64,000 nucleotides of DNA from CAIWHR01 sp963741355 (GCA_963741355.1 CAVUIG010000002.1:13238-77237); one strand, 5' to 3'. Shown: positions 1 to 9,461, numbered from the stretch's first letter. Notes: generated from the sequence alone by a model not told the origin. Made by a program: numbers and translations.

Positions 1-60
1 CGCCGTGGTTGAATCCGTTTGCTCGAACGCCGGCGGGCCTTGATGGCGCTCTGCGCGATA

Positions 61-514
61 TCAAGGCCGGACGGATTCGAGCTTCAGTCCTTCGGCGGCC
101 CGAACGAGCTTCCTGCCTGGAGGCAGCGTCAGATGCGCGGCCGCCTCCTCGGGGCTCAGCCCGAAAGTGAAGCTTGCGGGCCCGCGCCGCGTATTGCCGA
201 CGCCATAGCCGCTGAAAAGACCGAGGGCGTTGAACGTCAACGTCGCTTCCGCGCCGTCATCGCAGTGCAGATCGGCGACGCCGATCCTCAATCCCGTGAA
301 CCTGAAGCGGCCGGCGCACTTGTCCCTGTCGTCGCGCACCGACCGCAGCTCGATGGTTCCGGTGCGATCGAGGTAGCCGACCGCCTCGCCCACGAACAGA
401 TCGTCGTTGAGTATGGCGATGACCGGCAACGAGACCGAGAAAAGGCCCATGCGCACCTCTTCGGCACTTGCCTGCGACGACCATGATCGCCAGCGCGGCA
501 CCCGCGAGCAGCAT
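61..514 (-). CDS. Exported protein of unknown function, last gene of the polyketide operon (frame break)
   Basis: I do not recognise the family. The start at 514 has a strong GAGGAG ribosome site eight bases upstream and opens a hydrophobic signal peptide (MLLAGAALAIMVVAG). The frame then breaks near 469, where one extra A in a short A run moves the reading into the mature protein. Repaired, the junction reads VVAGSAEE, a good signal peptidase site, followed by about 130 residues rich in beta-type sequence (SVSLPVIAILNDDLFVGEAV). The gene follows the ketosynthase by about 105 bases on the same strand and is probably co-transcribed with it. An envelope role in handling or exporting the polyketide product is inference from position only. 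Confidence 0.6.
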
Positions 515-619
515 GCGTAGAGCTCCTCGCGGCGTCCTTCCGGGAATCCGCTCTCCGCGTTCAGGCGCTCGAACGGGACGCGGCTGCAAGCTCTCGCGCA
601 TCGGGGCGAAGGGCCGCGG

Positions 620-1850
620 TCACGCGCGCCGCGCAATCAGCACGGCGTTGGTGCCGCCGAACGCGAACGAGTTCGACATGACCGCCGCGGGCGCGTCGAT
701 GCGCCGCGCGCCTTCGGCGACGTAGTCGAGGTCGCATTCGGGATCGCGAACGCGCAAATGCGCGGTCGGCGGAACGATGCCGCGTTGCAGGGCGAGGATC
801 GCGATGATGAACTCGAGAGCGCCCGCCGCCCCGAGCAGATGGCCATGCATGGACTTGGTGGAGCTGATCGGGCAGCGTCCGGCGGCGTCGCCGAAGACCT
901 CCTTGATCGCCGCCGTCTCCACGGCATCGTTGGCCTGCGTGCCGGTCCCGTGCGCATTGATGTAGCCGATGTCCGCCGGCGCGAGCCCGGCAGAGTCGAG
1001 CGCGCGCGCCATCGCCCGCGCCTGGCCGCGGACGCTGGGACGTGTGATGTGCTCGGTGTCGGTGGCGAGGCCATAGCCGGCGACCTCGGCGTGAACGCGC
1101 GCTCCGCGAAGCCGCGCATGCTCCGCGTCCTCCAGCACCAGGATGGCGGCGCCCTCGCCGAGCACGAGGCCGGTGCGGTCGCGCGCGAACGGCTTGCACG
1201 ACGCCGCCGGATCCGAGGCGTCTTCCTGCGCCAGCGTCTTCAGCGCCTCCCACGCCATCAGCGTGCCGAACGTGAGCGGCGCTTCCGTGCCGCCGACGAT
1301 CATCGCCTGCGCTTCGCCGTGGGCGATCCGGCGCGCGCCCTCGCCGATCGCCACGGACGACGACGAGCACGCCGTCGAGTACGTGAGATTGGGCCCCCGC
1401 AGCCCGTGCTCGATGCCGATCCACGACGCCGCCGCATTGTTCATCGCCAGCAGCACGCTGAAAGGCGGCACCCGATCGGAATGCTGCTCGTAGACCTTCT
1501 GATATCCGTCGTCCGTGCTCTGTGCCCCGCCCATGCCGGTGCCGATCGCGACGCCGATCGCGTCGGCGTCCTCGTCGCCGATCACAAGCTGCGCGTCGGC
1601 GATCGCGTCGGCGCACGCGCCGAGCGCGAACTGGCTCACCCGGTCCAGCATGCGCAGCCGCGGCGGCGGAAACCGCTGCGCGCCGTCGAACGAAGCCGGT
1701 GCGACGACGCGCGTGGCGAGCCGCGCGATTGAACGACTCCGGCAGTCGCGCGATACCGGATTCGCCCGCGAGCAGACGATCGAACACGCGCGCCGGATCG
1801 TTGCCCAGCGGCGAGACGACACCCATCCCCGTGACGACCACGCGCCTCAC
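620..1850 (-). CDS. Beta-ketoacyl-ACP synthase, FabF-like (frame break)
   Basis: Condensing enzyme of the KAS I/II thiolase fold, about 409 residues once repaired. It starts with GTG at 1850, overlapping the stop of the ACP gene (GTGA), which implies translational coupling. The sequence opens VRRVVVTGMGVVSPLGN. The frame breaks near 1721 (one extra base in a GG pair) and resumes as LATRVVAPASFDGAQ. The catalytic cysteine lies in STACSSSS at about residue 161. The two active-site histidines are in INAHGTGTQAND and KSMHGHLLGAAG, and the C-terminus carries SNSFAFGGTNAVL. Beside an ACP and a type III PKS, it probably makes or transfers the acyl starter for the pathway rather than serving general fatty acid synthesis. 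A fabF paralogue is the alternative. Confidence 0.85.
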
Positions 1851-2137
1851 GGCAGCGCCTCGTCCGGCCCGGTCGCACCATGCTGCTCGGACACCAGCCG
1901 GTCGATGTGGCGAACGAGATCGTCGAGCGTGACGATCGACTTGCCCGTGTCCGGTGCGGCCGGCGGCACGGCGATGCCGAATTCCTCCTCGACGGCGAAC
2001 ATGATCTCGATCAGCCCGAGCGAATCGATCGCGAAATCCTCGAGTCGCGCGTCGCCCTGCAGCAACTGCGGATCGACCTGAAATTCGCGGACGATGATGG
2101 CGCGCAGCCGCTCGATCGTGCCGGCGGGCGCGCTCAT
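1847..2137 (-). CDS. Acyl carrier protein of the polyketide operon
   Basis: A 96-residue carrier protein. The phosphopantetheine attachment serine sits in FAIDSLGLIEIMFAVEEEFG, the usual DSL context, preceded by an acidic helix. It is longer than a housekeeping AcpP (about 78 residues) and has an extended C-terminal tail. It lies between the flavoprotein gene (46 bases upstream) and the ketosynthase, whose GTG overlaps this gene's stop. That placement argues for a dedicated carrier that holds the acyl starter or intermediate for the neighbouring synthases. Confidence 0.88.
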   Translation of the reverse strand: MSAPAGTIERLRAIIVREFQVDPQLLQGDARLEDFAIDSLGLIEIMFAVEEEFGIAVPPAAPDTGKSIVTLDDLVRHIDRLVSEQHGATGPDEALP

Positions 2138-2183
2138 GCCTGATTCCCGACGCGAGTCGACACCGAGTCAATGACCATCGGGA

Positions 2184-3450
2184 TCAGGCGACGCCGACAC
2201 CGGGAGCCGATCGTGTCTTGCCGCTCCATTGCGCCCCGAGCGTCAGGACGGCCGGGACGCGCCGCGCCAGCGCGACGATGTGCCTTGCGGTCGCCGGCCG
2301 CATCGACAGATGGGCGAACAGCGCGGCGGCGCGGATGCGCGTGACGAAATGGCTGCGCCACTGCCGCTCGTATTCGCGCCCGGTCGCCGCGAGCGCCACG
2401 CGCGCGTCGTCCGCCAGGATGGCATCCTTGCGCGCCACCAGCAACGCACACAACAGCCACGCCGATTGGATGGCCATGCTGATGCCTTCGGCGACGACCG
2501 GGTGCGCTTCGCCCGCGGCGTTTCCGACGGCGAAGATCCTGCCGCGCGCGAAAGGCCGGATACCGGGCCGGATCGGACCGGCGGACAGCCACGCGCCTTC
2601 GAGCGTCGCCCCCGAGCACGCTTCGCGCACGCCCGCGCACGAGTCCTCGATGTGCGCGAAGACGGCCTCGGCCGCACGCGCGGACGCGCCGGCGATTCCC
2701 CGCATGCGCCGACATTGCTCGAGCGCGTCGCGGCGAATGCAGCAGGAGAGGCTGACGCGGTCATGGCCGGTTTGCACCATGCCTCCGTAGCCGTGCGGAA
2801 AGACGAGCAGCGGCATGAGTCCCGGCGGCAATCGGGCGCCGCGAAAGTGCGCCTTGAATCCGAACAGGTCCGACGGGCGCTGCCGATAATGCCGTTGCTG
2901 CGTCGGCAGCGGCCCGGGTTCCCACGAGCCATGCGCGGCGATGACGATGCGCGCGTGGAGAGCGACGGGCGCCTGCCGCTGCGCGGATTCCGATCCCTCC
3001 TTCGCGACGATCGTGCAGCGATTGCCGCCGACGTCGCTCTCCATGGCGGAAACCGTCCGCGGCTGCAGCACGACGGCGCCGACCGCCTTCGCTCGCTCGA
3101 GCAGCAGTGAATCGAAGTGCTCGCGCCCCACCGCCCGACCCCATCGTCCCGACGCATCGCGCGCCGGGGGCATCGCGGCAGTGAGCGTGGTCGCGCCTGC
3201 GTACAGGCCGACGCGGCGGACCTCCGGGCCGGCGTGCGCCAGCAAGGCATCCGCGACGCCGAGCTCGCGCAGCAACGGCCAGCTGGTCGCCGATATGAAC
3301 TCTCCGCACACCTTTCGCCGGGGGAACGAGCTTCTTCTCGACGACCGCGATTCGCCATCCCGCCTGCGCCAGGAGGATGGCCGCGGTCGAGCCCGCCGGA
3401 CCACCGCCGATGATGAGCGCATCGTAGTCGTGTTCGCTTTCGATCGTCAT
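2184..3450 (-). CDS. FAD-dependent oxidoreductase, geranylgeranyl-reductase/hydroxylase type (frame break)
   Basis: Flavoprotein of the aromatic hydroxylase/geranylgeranyl reductase group, about 420 residues after repair. The N-terminal dinucleotide fold reads DALIIGGGPAGSTAAILLAQ. The frame breaks near 3327: removing one base gives KKLFPRRKVCGEFIS, which restores the conserved FPRxKVCGE motif. The second FAD motif is GRIFAVGNAAGEAHPVVAEG, and AVGREHFDSLLLERA is the family's substrate-side helix. ATG 3450 lies 13 bases after the methyltransferase stop, within an operon. By analogy with phenolic lipid pathways where a flavoprotein oxidises a methylated resorcinol to a hydroquinone or quinone, it may hydroxylate the polyketide ring. 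The substrate is unproven. Confidence 0.8.
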
Positions 3451-3463
3451 CGCAGCACGCGTT

Positions 3464-4183
3464 TCATCGATCGCCGCTTCGCGTCGCAACGAGGCAGTGC
3501 GTGAAGAGTCCCGCCGGATATTCGTCGAGCTGCCAGGCGCCTGCTCGGGGCCACGCCGCCGCCAGCTCCCGGTCGCGGAATCCGGCGTGCACGCTCGCCA
3601 CGGCGTCGTGGCGCGAAACCGCGTTGCAGCCGAGCAATCCGACGAGGTGGCTGCCGAGCAGCGCCATGGCCGCGCGCCGGGGTTCGCAGGCAACGAAGGC
3701 GGTGCTGCGCTCCGCGATGCCGAAGAGCAATCGCGCCAGCGCGTCGCCCGCGAAATGGTGCAGGAACAGGTTCGCGATCACGAGACCGTCCGGCACCGGA
3801 GGCGACTCGTCGAGCCAGTCGAATACGTCGCGCTTGACGACGCTGAGCTTCCACCCCAGCGTCGCAAACGCTTCTCGCGTCGCGGCGCCGACGAGGTCCT
3901 GCCGGTCCACCATGACGGCCTCGACGCCCGGCCACGTCGCGGCCCGCCGGCGCGCGACGCGCAGCAGCAGCGTGCCGTCGCCGGCGCCGAGCTCGGTGAT
4001 GCGGCGCGGCGGCGTTCCGCGCGTCGCCGCGTCGATGCCGCGGCAGAGCGTCGATTGCGCGGACATGAACCGGTTGATCAGTCGCAAATCCCGGCGCGAG
4101 CGTACGGCCCGCGGATCCGATTCCGGCAAGTGGTCGAGCATTTCCGCTTCGACGCGGCGCGGCAGGGTCATGGCACTGGACAT
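3464..4183 (-). CDS. Class I SAM-dependent methyltransferase of the polyketide operon
   Basis: A 239-residue protein with a Rossmann-type SAM-binding motif RITELGAGDGTLLLRVARRR at about one third of its length, then an acidic turn (EAVMVDRQDLV) and the post-motif LVIANLFLHHFAG, as in UbiE/UbiG-type methyltransferases. The start used is ATG 4183; a second ATG lies four codons in. It is 14 bases downstream of the type III PKS and 13 bases upstream of the flavoprotein, so all three are one transcript. It probably methylates the polyketide ring or a hydroxyl. It is not an isoprenylcysteine-type methyltransferase like the one in the Streptomyces srs operon, so any analogy with that operon is functional rather than homologous. 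Confidence 0.82.
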   Translation of the reverse strand: MSSAMTLPRRVEAEMLDHLPESDPRAVRSRRDLRLINRFMSAQSTLCRGIDAATRGTPPRRITELGAGDGTLLLRVARRRAATWPGVEAVMVDRQDLVGAATREAFATLGWKLSVVKRDVFDWLDESPPVPDGLVIANLFLHHFAGDALARLLFGIAERSTAFVACEPRRAAMALLGSHLVGLLGCNAVSRHDAVASVHAGFRDRELAAAWPRAGAWQLDEYPAGLFTHCLVATRSGDR

Positions 4184-4197
4184 CGGCGCAGTGTCCG

Positions 4198-5256
4198 TCA
4201 GGCGACCCGAAGCAATGCGCCGTGGCAGCTGAATCCGGCACCGAACGACGACATCCACCACCACCCGGACGGCGCGCGGTCGGCCAATGCCGCCCGCAGC
4301 ACGAAATACACGAAGGCGCTGCTCATGTTGCCGTATTCGCGCAGCACCGCGGCGCTGTAGCGAAGCTCCCCCGACAGGAGCTCCAGTCGCCCCTCCAGCG
4401 CCTTCAGCACGTCGCGGCCGCCGGCGTGCATGATCCACGCCGTGATGTCCGCCTGCACGAGGCCCGCCTCGTGGAGCGCCATGTCCAGCACCTGCCGCGC
4501 ATGGTCGGCGGCGAGCCGCGGCACCGGACGAGTGAGCACGTTGCGCAACATGCCCTGGCGGGATTCGAAGCGCAGCGCGTCGCGCTCGTCGGGGTTCACG
4601 AGCGAGCACGCCGTGGTCAATTCGAGCGAACGGCGGCCCGACGCGGATGCAGTCGACACGACGGCGGCGCCGGCGCCATCGCCGAACAGGCAGGCGCTGA
4701 TGAGGACCCCGGGATCGTTGTCGAGATACATCGCCGCGCTGCTGACCTCGACGCAGATCGAGAGCACGTGCTGCGCGTCGCGCGCCGCGAGCAGCGCCTT
4801 CGCGAGGCGCAGGTTGGGCAGCGCCGCGGCGCAGCCCTGACCGACCAGGTCGAATGCCTGGATATCGCGCGGCAGGCCGAGCCGCTCGATCACGTAACTC
4901 GAGAGCCCGGGACAAAGGTATCCGGTGCACGTGCTGACGATCACGGCATCGATGTCGGTCGGCAGGAGCCCGGCGTCGTCGAGCGCCCTTGCGCCGGCCT
5001 CGGCGGCGAGCGCCGGCGCGTGCGTCATGAAACGCGCGTGCAGCGTGTCCGGATCGATCCGGAAGCTCTCGTCGAGCGAGTCGAGCGCAAGACGACGGGT
5101 CTCGATCCCGTTGTCGTGGAACAGCACGGTTTCCGCGATCGCGTGGGCGCGGCGGTCGAGGCGACGGAACCACTCCGATGCCGTGAAGGCGTCCCAGCAC
5201 TGGGCCTTGCTGTAGCGCTGCGGCGGGTTGGCGGTGCCCAGTCCGTTCACGAACAT
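4198..5256 (-). CDS. Type III polyketide synthase (chalcone/stilbene synthase superfamily)
   Basis: A 352-residue thiolase-fold enzyme with the complete type III triad: Cys142 in FDLVGQGCAAALPNL, His277 in AWIMHAGGRDVLKALEG and Asn310 in REYGNMSSAFVYFVL. The C-terminal loop SSFGAGFSCHGALL is typical. The start chosen is ATG 5256, with an AGGGG ribosome site; an upstream TTG at 5298 would add 14 unlikely residues. Such enzymes extend an acyl-CoA or acyl-ACP starter with malonyl units and cyclise it to alkylresorcinols, alkylpyrones or similar rings. First gene of the operon. The accompanying ACP and ketosynthase suggest a fatty, carrier-bound starter, hence a phenolic lipid; that product is inference. 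Confidence 0.9.
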   Translation of the reverse strand: MFVNGLGTANPPQRYSKAQCWDAFTASEWFRRLDRRAHAIAETVLFHDNGIETRRLALDSLDESFRIDPDTLHARFMTHAPALAAEAGARALDDAGLLPTDIDAVIVSTCTGYLCPGLSSYVIERLGLPRDIQAFDLVGQGCAAALPNLRLAKALLAARDAQHVLSICVEVSSAAMYLDNDPGVLISACLFGDGAGAAVVSTASASGRRSLELTTACSLVNPDERDALRFESRQGMLRNVLTRPVPRLAADHARQVLDMALHEAGLVQADITAWIMHAGGRDVLKALEGRLELLSGELRYSAAVLREYGNMSSAFVYFVLRAALADRAPSGWWWMSSFGAGFSCHGALLRVA

Positions 5257-5308
5257 GTAGGTCGTCCCCTGTCGATTCGCGACGGCATCAGGCGCCAAGA
5301 TCGGCTAA

Positions 5309-5324
5309 GCGAACACTCGTTCGC
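5309..5324. promoter_or_regulatory. Inverted repeat upstream of the polyketide operon; notes on the 5257-5591 gap
   Basis: GCGAAC-ACTC-GTTCGC is a perfect 6-bp inverted repeat with a 4-bp spacer, 53 bases upstream of the polyketide synthase ATG. It is the most obvious candidate operator in the 335-base gap. The gap also contains TAGAAT-like -10 hexamers: one on the minus strand near 5386-5391 facing the polyketide gene, and one on the plus strand at 5545-5550 facing the DUF1993 gene. Neither has a convincing -35. No regulator gene is adjacent. Confidence 0.35.
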
Positions 5325-5591
5325 GCCCGTTCATTCCAGCGGCGCCCGTCGCGGCCGAGATCAATTGGAATGCCCCGCTTGCATTCTACGTCCCCTTTCG
5401 GACGGACCGATCCGCAGCGGAATCGCGAGGCGTCCTCGTGTGTCTTCGCCCTGCAACCTCAGCCATTCACGATCCTTGAGGAACACCGCACTCCTCGCGC
5501 CCGTAGCGCGCGACTGTCCGCAGCGATGCCGGGACGCCACCCGTTAGAATGGGCGTGTTCCCGTCCCCTTTCTTTTCCTCAAGGATTCTCC

Positions 5592-6098
5592 GTGAAAATT
5601 TCCATGTACCAGGCGAGCGTTCCCCGCTTCATCAACACGCTGGGCAACCTGTCGAGGATCCTCGACAAGGCCCAGGCCCATGCCGACGCCAGGAAGCTCG
5701 ACCCCTCGGTACTGACCAACGATCGGCTGTTTCCCGACATGCTGCCCATGAAGTCGCAAGTCCAGATCGCCTGCGACGCGGCCAAGGGCGCCGTGGCGCG
5801 CCTCGCCGGCGCGGAGATCCCGGTGCACGAGGACACCGAGCAAACGCTCGCCGAGCTGAAGGCCCGCATCGCCAAGGCGGTGGCCTTCATCGAGTCCATC
5901 ACGCCCGCGCAGGTCGACGGCACCGAGGACAAGGAAATCGTGATCAAGCGCGGCGACAAGGAGACCCGGTACACCGGGATGCAGTTCCTGCTCGGCCAAG
6001 CGCTGCCGAATTTCTATTTCCACGTGACCACGGCGTACAACATCCTGCGCCACAACGGGGTCGAGATCGGCAAGCGCGACTACATCGGCACTCCGTAG
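5592..6098 (+). CDS. DUF1993 family protein
   Basis: A 168-residue cytosolic protein matching the DUF1993 pattern: an opening KISMYQASVPRFINTLGNL, a DPSVL..RLFPDMLPMKSQ segment, a central ARIAKAVAFIESI helix and an ending with HVTTAYNILRHNGVEIGKRDY. The family belongs to the DinB/YfiT-like four-helix group; its function is unknown. GTG 5592 is chosen because AAGGA lies eight bases upstream and family members keep residues before MYQ; ATG 5604 is the alternative. It is a single-gene unit between the polyketide operon promoter region and an unrelated HEPN gene. Confidence 0.85.
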   Translation: MKISMYQASVPRFINTLGNLSRILDKAQAHADARKLDPSVLTNDRLFPDMLPMKSQVQIACDAAKGAVARLAGAEIPVHEDTEQTLAELKARIAKAVAFIESITPAQVDGTEDKEIVIKRGDKETRYTGMQFLLGQALPNFYFHVTTAYNILRHNGVEIGKRDYIGTP

Positions 6099-6283
6099 CC
6101 GAATTCGGCGCCGGTGTCGGGGTGCCCGCTCGGGGCGCCCCCTCCGGACTCGTTCCGAACAAAGCCGCTCCGCGCAGGGAACTCCAGCCCGGGCTTGCTG
6201 ACCTACTCACCTGAGGATGCCGCACCGGGCATTCCACGTCGCCGATCGGCGACGGTTGATCGGCCAAATCAGAGGGAATGTTC

Positions 6284-6838
6284 ATGCAAGAGACCCACGT
6301 CGAGGGCGAGTCGAGGCGAACAGCCGCGCTGGCACTGTGGCGATACAGCCACGATTACCTGAAGGCGGCGCAGGCGCTGTCCGAGACGAATCTCGTCTCC
6401 CTCAACGAATCGCAGGCCCTCTACCATCTCGCCGCGCAAGGCATTGAGTTCGCGCTGAAATCCTTCCTGCGTACGCGTGGAGTGACGCCGGAGGAGCTGA
6501 GCTCGCGCATCGGACATTCGCTGCTCGACGCGCTGCAGGAGGCGCTGGCACGCGATCTGCCGGCTCCGCCGGTCGAGGTCGTGCGCGCCATCCAGTTCAT
6601 CGCGCCGCATCATCGCGACGATCAGTTCCGCTATATCGCCGCGAGTTATGGCGAGTATGCGGCGCTCGCGCCGCTGCTCGACGCCGGCACGTGGATACTC
6701 GGCCGCATCGCGGCGGAGGTGGTCGCCGACTACTTCGTCTATCACGGTCAGGGTTCGCCGACGACAAGCTCGGATATGCTCAGGCGATTGCGCGCGGACC
6801 TCGACATGACGGCGAGCAAGATCGCGCCCATGCAGTAG
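6284..6838 (+). CDS. HEPN-like helical protein
   Basis: A protein of about 184 residues, all helical in appearance, with the HEPN-style core YHLAAQGIEFALKSFLRTRG (helix-packed, nucleotide-binding-like surface) near residues 45-65. The start at 6284 is preferred over 6278 because AGAGGGA then sits six bases upstream. I cannot see the RxxxxH motif of HEPN ribonucleases, and no MNT nucleotidyltransferase partner is adjacent, so a toxin-antitoxin role is not supported. It stands alone, followed by 118 bases without a gene. Confidence 0.6.
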   Translation: MQETHVEGESRRTAALALWRYSHDYLKAAQALSETNLVSLNESQALYHLAAQGIEFALKSFLRTRGVTPEELSSRIGHSLLDALQEALARDLPAPPVEVVRAIQFIAPHHRDDQFRYIAASYGEYAALAPLLDAGTWILGRIAAEVVADYFVYHGQGSPTTSSDMLRRLRADLDMTASKIAPMQ

Positions 6839-6956
6839 GCGGCGCGCGGGGTGGGCGCATCACGGAGGGACGGCCGATCGCAGCCACGGCCGATTCGCCG
6901 CGCGCGCAGGCGCGTGACGACGGGACCGCGACCTGGTGTGGAACGACCTTGCCGAC

Positions 6957-7574
6957 TTAGCTTGGCGCCCGGTCGTCGGACGTGCCGAACGCAAAGGGCG
7001 CGCCGGTTGCCGTCGCATTGCGCGCCGGCAGCGCCGCCGCATCCGTCGCATCGAGCCGCCTGACGTCGCCGTTGAGCTCGCCGCCCTCGGCGACGATGAG
7101 CTTGCCGTAGCGGATGGTGCCGGATACGCGGCCGGTGCCGTGAACCACCAGGCGCGTCCGGGCGGTGAGATCGCCCGAGAACTCGCCGTGAATCTCGGCG
7201 ACGTCGATCATCGCCGTTCCCGTCAGCGTTCCGGGCTTGGCGATCTCCATCATGTGGCTGTGCACGGTCGCCTCGACGTGCCCCTCGATCACCATCACAT
7301 CGCAATCGGAGATTTCCACGCCCTTGAGCTTGATGTTGATACCGATGTGGAGCTTGCTGCCCGCGGAGTCGGTCGTAGGAGCCGGCTCGACGGCGTCAGT
7401 CAGGTTCGGCACGTCGCCCTGCGCTGCACGACCGGCTGGCGCCGGATGCTCGCGCGGCGCCGCGCTCGCCGCGCCCGGCACAGAATGTGCCAGGCTTCCC
7501 GGCGGATCGTAGATGGCGGGCTTGAGCGGAAGCTTTGCATCGGCGAGGCGGTCGTTGCGGCGGAGGTTCAGCAT
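6957..7574 (-). CDS. Bactofilin-like polymer-forming protein
   Basis: A 205-residue protein with a disordered, Ala/Pro-rich N-terminal third and then a right-handed beta-helix stretch of repeated short turns (GVEISDCDVMVIEGHVEATV, TLTGTAMIDVAEIHGEFSG, RLVVHGTGRVSGTIRYGKLI), the signature of DUF583/bactofilin domains. ATG 7574 has AGGAG five bases upstream. Bactofilins self-assemble into membrane-associated filaments and often work with M23 peptidases. A second, shorter bactofilin lies at 41.3 kb. This one is monocistronic, which leaves its role open. Confidence 0.72.
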   Translation of the reverse strand: MLNLRRNDRLADAKLPLKPAIYDPPGSLAHSVPGAASAAPREHPAPAGRAAQGDVPNLTDAVEPAPTTDSAGSKLHIGINIKLKGVEISDCDVMVIEGHVEATVHSHMMEIAKPGTLTGTAMIDVAEIHGEFSGDLTARTRLVVHGTGRVSGTIRYGKLIVAEGGELNGDVRRLDATDAAALPARNATATGAPFAFGTSDDRAPS

Positions 7575-7796
7575 GGCGTCTCCTGCGGTCATCGTGCGAT
7601 TTATGACAGAGTCATTATTCGCCCGGTGGTTCCATTGCGCAATGGATCGCGGAAAAAACTTTTTCGTCGCAGAAGTGTTCTAAGGCTGTTTTTCGCCACT
7701 ATCCGCGCGACCAAGTAATAACGTCGGCGTGCGGGCCGCAATTCGAGTCATATCCGACGAGTCTTGCGGAGGCCGCAAACCCGCCGCGCCGCCGGA

Positions 7797-8790
7797 TCAC
7801 GCGAACGCAGCGCGATTCGCGTGTTGGGCTCGATGCCGATGCAGCGCCGCGCGGATCAGCTGCCGCGTGAACCCCGCGTGACCGTCCGGATCGTGCGCAA
7901 GACAGAAATCGGCGCTGCCGGGATCGGTGGCGGGGTAATAGACACCGCAGTTCGGATTGATTTCAAGCATGAACGGCGTGCCGTCCCGATCGACCCGAAG
8001 ATCGCAGCGGCCGAAGCTGGCGCCGTCGGAGCGCGACGAAGAAACGGGCGGAAACGTCGCGCAGCCTCGCCTCGAGGACCGGATCGGCGACGGGAAACGC
8101 CGACAGCTTGCTGTATTCCACCCACTTCAGGCTCGCGTGCTTGAAGGTCTCGCCTTCGGGAAAGCGGTATTGGATCGGCGTGTAGGTGCGGGGCCGCGCC
8201 GGGTCGTCCGGATTTTCCGCTACCAGCACCGTGCATTCGGTCCCTGCGATGAATTCCTCGATCAGCGCCGCGCCATGGCGCCGCATGATCTTGCGCGCCT
8301 GCTGGCGGAGTCCCGCCGGCGACGCGACGCGCGAGCGCCGGGAGAGGTCGACGCTGGAATAGCTGCTGTGATGCTTCACGAACAGCGGGAAGCGAAGCGA
8401 CAGCGCCGCGCGCTCGACATCGTCGGCGCAGCGGGCGAGAACGTAGGCGGGCGTGGCGATGCCCTCGGCGGCGCAGGCGCGCTTCATCGCCTCCCGCGAC
8501 GGCTCGTAGTATTCCGAGGTGGCGCCGGTGAAGGCGACGCCGTGCGCTTCCAGCGTCCGCACGACCTCGATGCCCGGTGAGCGCTCGTCGGCGGCGCCGT
8601 CGCAGAGATTGAAGTAGACGTCGAATCCCTGCTCGATCTGCCGGACGACCTGCTCGACGGAGGTCTTTGCCCTGAGGTATTCCACATGCCATTCCGCGTC
8701 GGGATAGTACGGCCGCGGATCGCAGGGCCAGTCGTCGGCGGGAAAGGGATCGGCGAGCAGGTTCTGGTTGGTCAGCAGGCAGATGCGCAT
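7797..8790 (-). CDS. ATP-grasp ligase, D-alanine-D-alanine ligase-like (frame break)
   Basis: About 330 residues after repair. The N-terminal Rossmann-like half opens MRICLLTNQNLLADPFPADD; the ATP-grasp body includes FPLFVKHHSSYSSVDLSRRS and GAALIEEFIAGTECTVLVAE. The frame breaks near 8028 (extra base in a CC pair); beyond it the protein continues ALDGASFGRCDLRVD and reaches the metal-binding PFMLEINPNCGVYYP, ending at 7797. It is related to Ddl, but with no ddl neighbours (murC, ftsQ) the true substrate may be another peptide-like acid. TAGAAT lies seven bases before the ATG with no ribosome site, so the message may be leaderless. Confidence 0.72.
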
Positions 8791-8975
8791 CGAGTCATTC
8801 TAGCGAGTTCCGGACGCACCGACGCGAGCTGCGCTCATCGCTGCGCACCCATGATTCGGTCCGTGCCGCAGGATGGTACGTGCAGATATGGGCTGCGCCA
8901 AAGGGCGCCGATCCTACAACCGGATCGGGCGAGGACTGATGGCCGCCCGTCGGCCAGCCGGGTAGCCTCACATGC

Positions 8976-9461
8976 ATGAAGTCGCTGGTGAGAGAGTTGT
9001 GTGGCGTCGTGGCGAGCGTCCTGGCCATGAGCCTGGCGTCAGTGGCGGGTGCCCAATCCATCTTCAAATGCGTGGATCACGGCGCCACGGGGTACCAATC
9101 CACACCGTGCGAAGCCGGTGCTGTCGAGACGCGAGTGGCAGCCGGGGCATCGCCGTCGCCGGCCGCGATCGATGCACGCGAGCCGTTACCTCAGCCTGCG
9201 CGGCAACCGTCGCGCAAGGCCGGGCCGTGGACTCACGTGGCGCTGACGCTGGGGATGTCCGACGACGAGGTGCTCAACATGCCCGGCTGGGGCCGGCCGG
9301 GCAGCATTTCCCGCGCGAGGATGCCGCGCGAATGGCGTGAGGAATGGATCTACCGCAAGGGGACGGACGAAGAGCACCACCTGCATTTCGTCAATGCGCG
9401 GCTCGTCGACATCGACATCAAGCCCGGAACGGATCAGATCGTGCAGTTGACGCCGCGATAA
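8976..9461 (+). CDS. Secreted DUF4124-domain protein
   Basis: A 161-residue protein with a clear signal peptide (VVASVLAMSLASVAGAQS). Immediately after cleavage comes the DUF4124 core IFKCVDHGATGYQSTPCEAG, whose paired cysteines are typical of this short beta-rich envelope domain common in beta- and gammaproteobacteria. The C-terminal half (residues 85-160) resembles no domain I can name. It precedes tRNA-Pro on the opposite strand. Function unknown. Confidence 0.78.
   Translation: MKSLVRELCGVVASVLAMSLASVAGAQSIFKCVDHGATGYQSTPCEAGAVETRVAAGASPSPAAIDAREPLPQPARQPSRKAGPWTHVALTLGMSDDEVLNMPGWGRPGSISRARMPREWREEWIYRKGTDEEHHLHFVNARLVDIDIKPGTDQIVQLTPR

Noticed and set aside
620..1850. Programmed frameshifting as the cause of the breaks in the polyketide, sox and metabolic genes
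   Set aside because: None shows a slippery heptamer, an internal Shine-Dalgarno with a stop, or a downstream pseudoknot; the contexts differ from site to site.
6284..6838. HEPN/MNT toxin-antitoxin module
   Set aside because: No nucleotidyltransferase neighbour and no visible RxxxxH catalytic motif.
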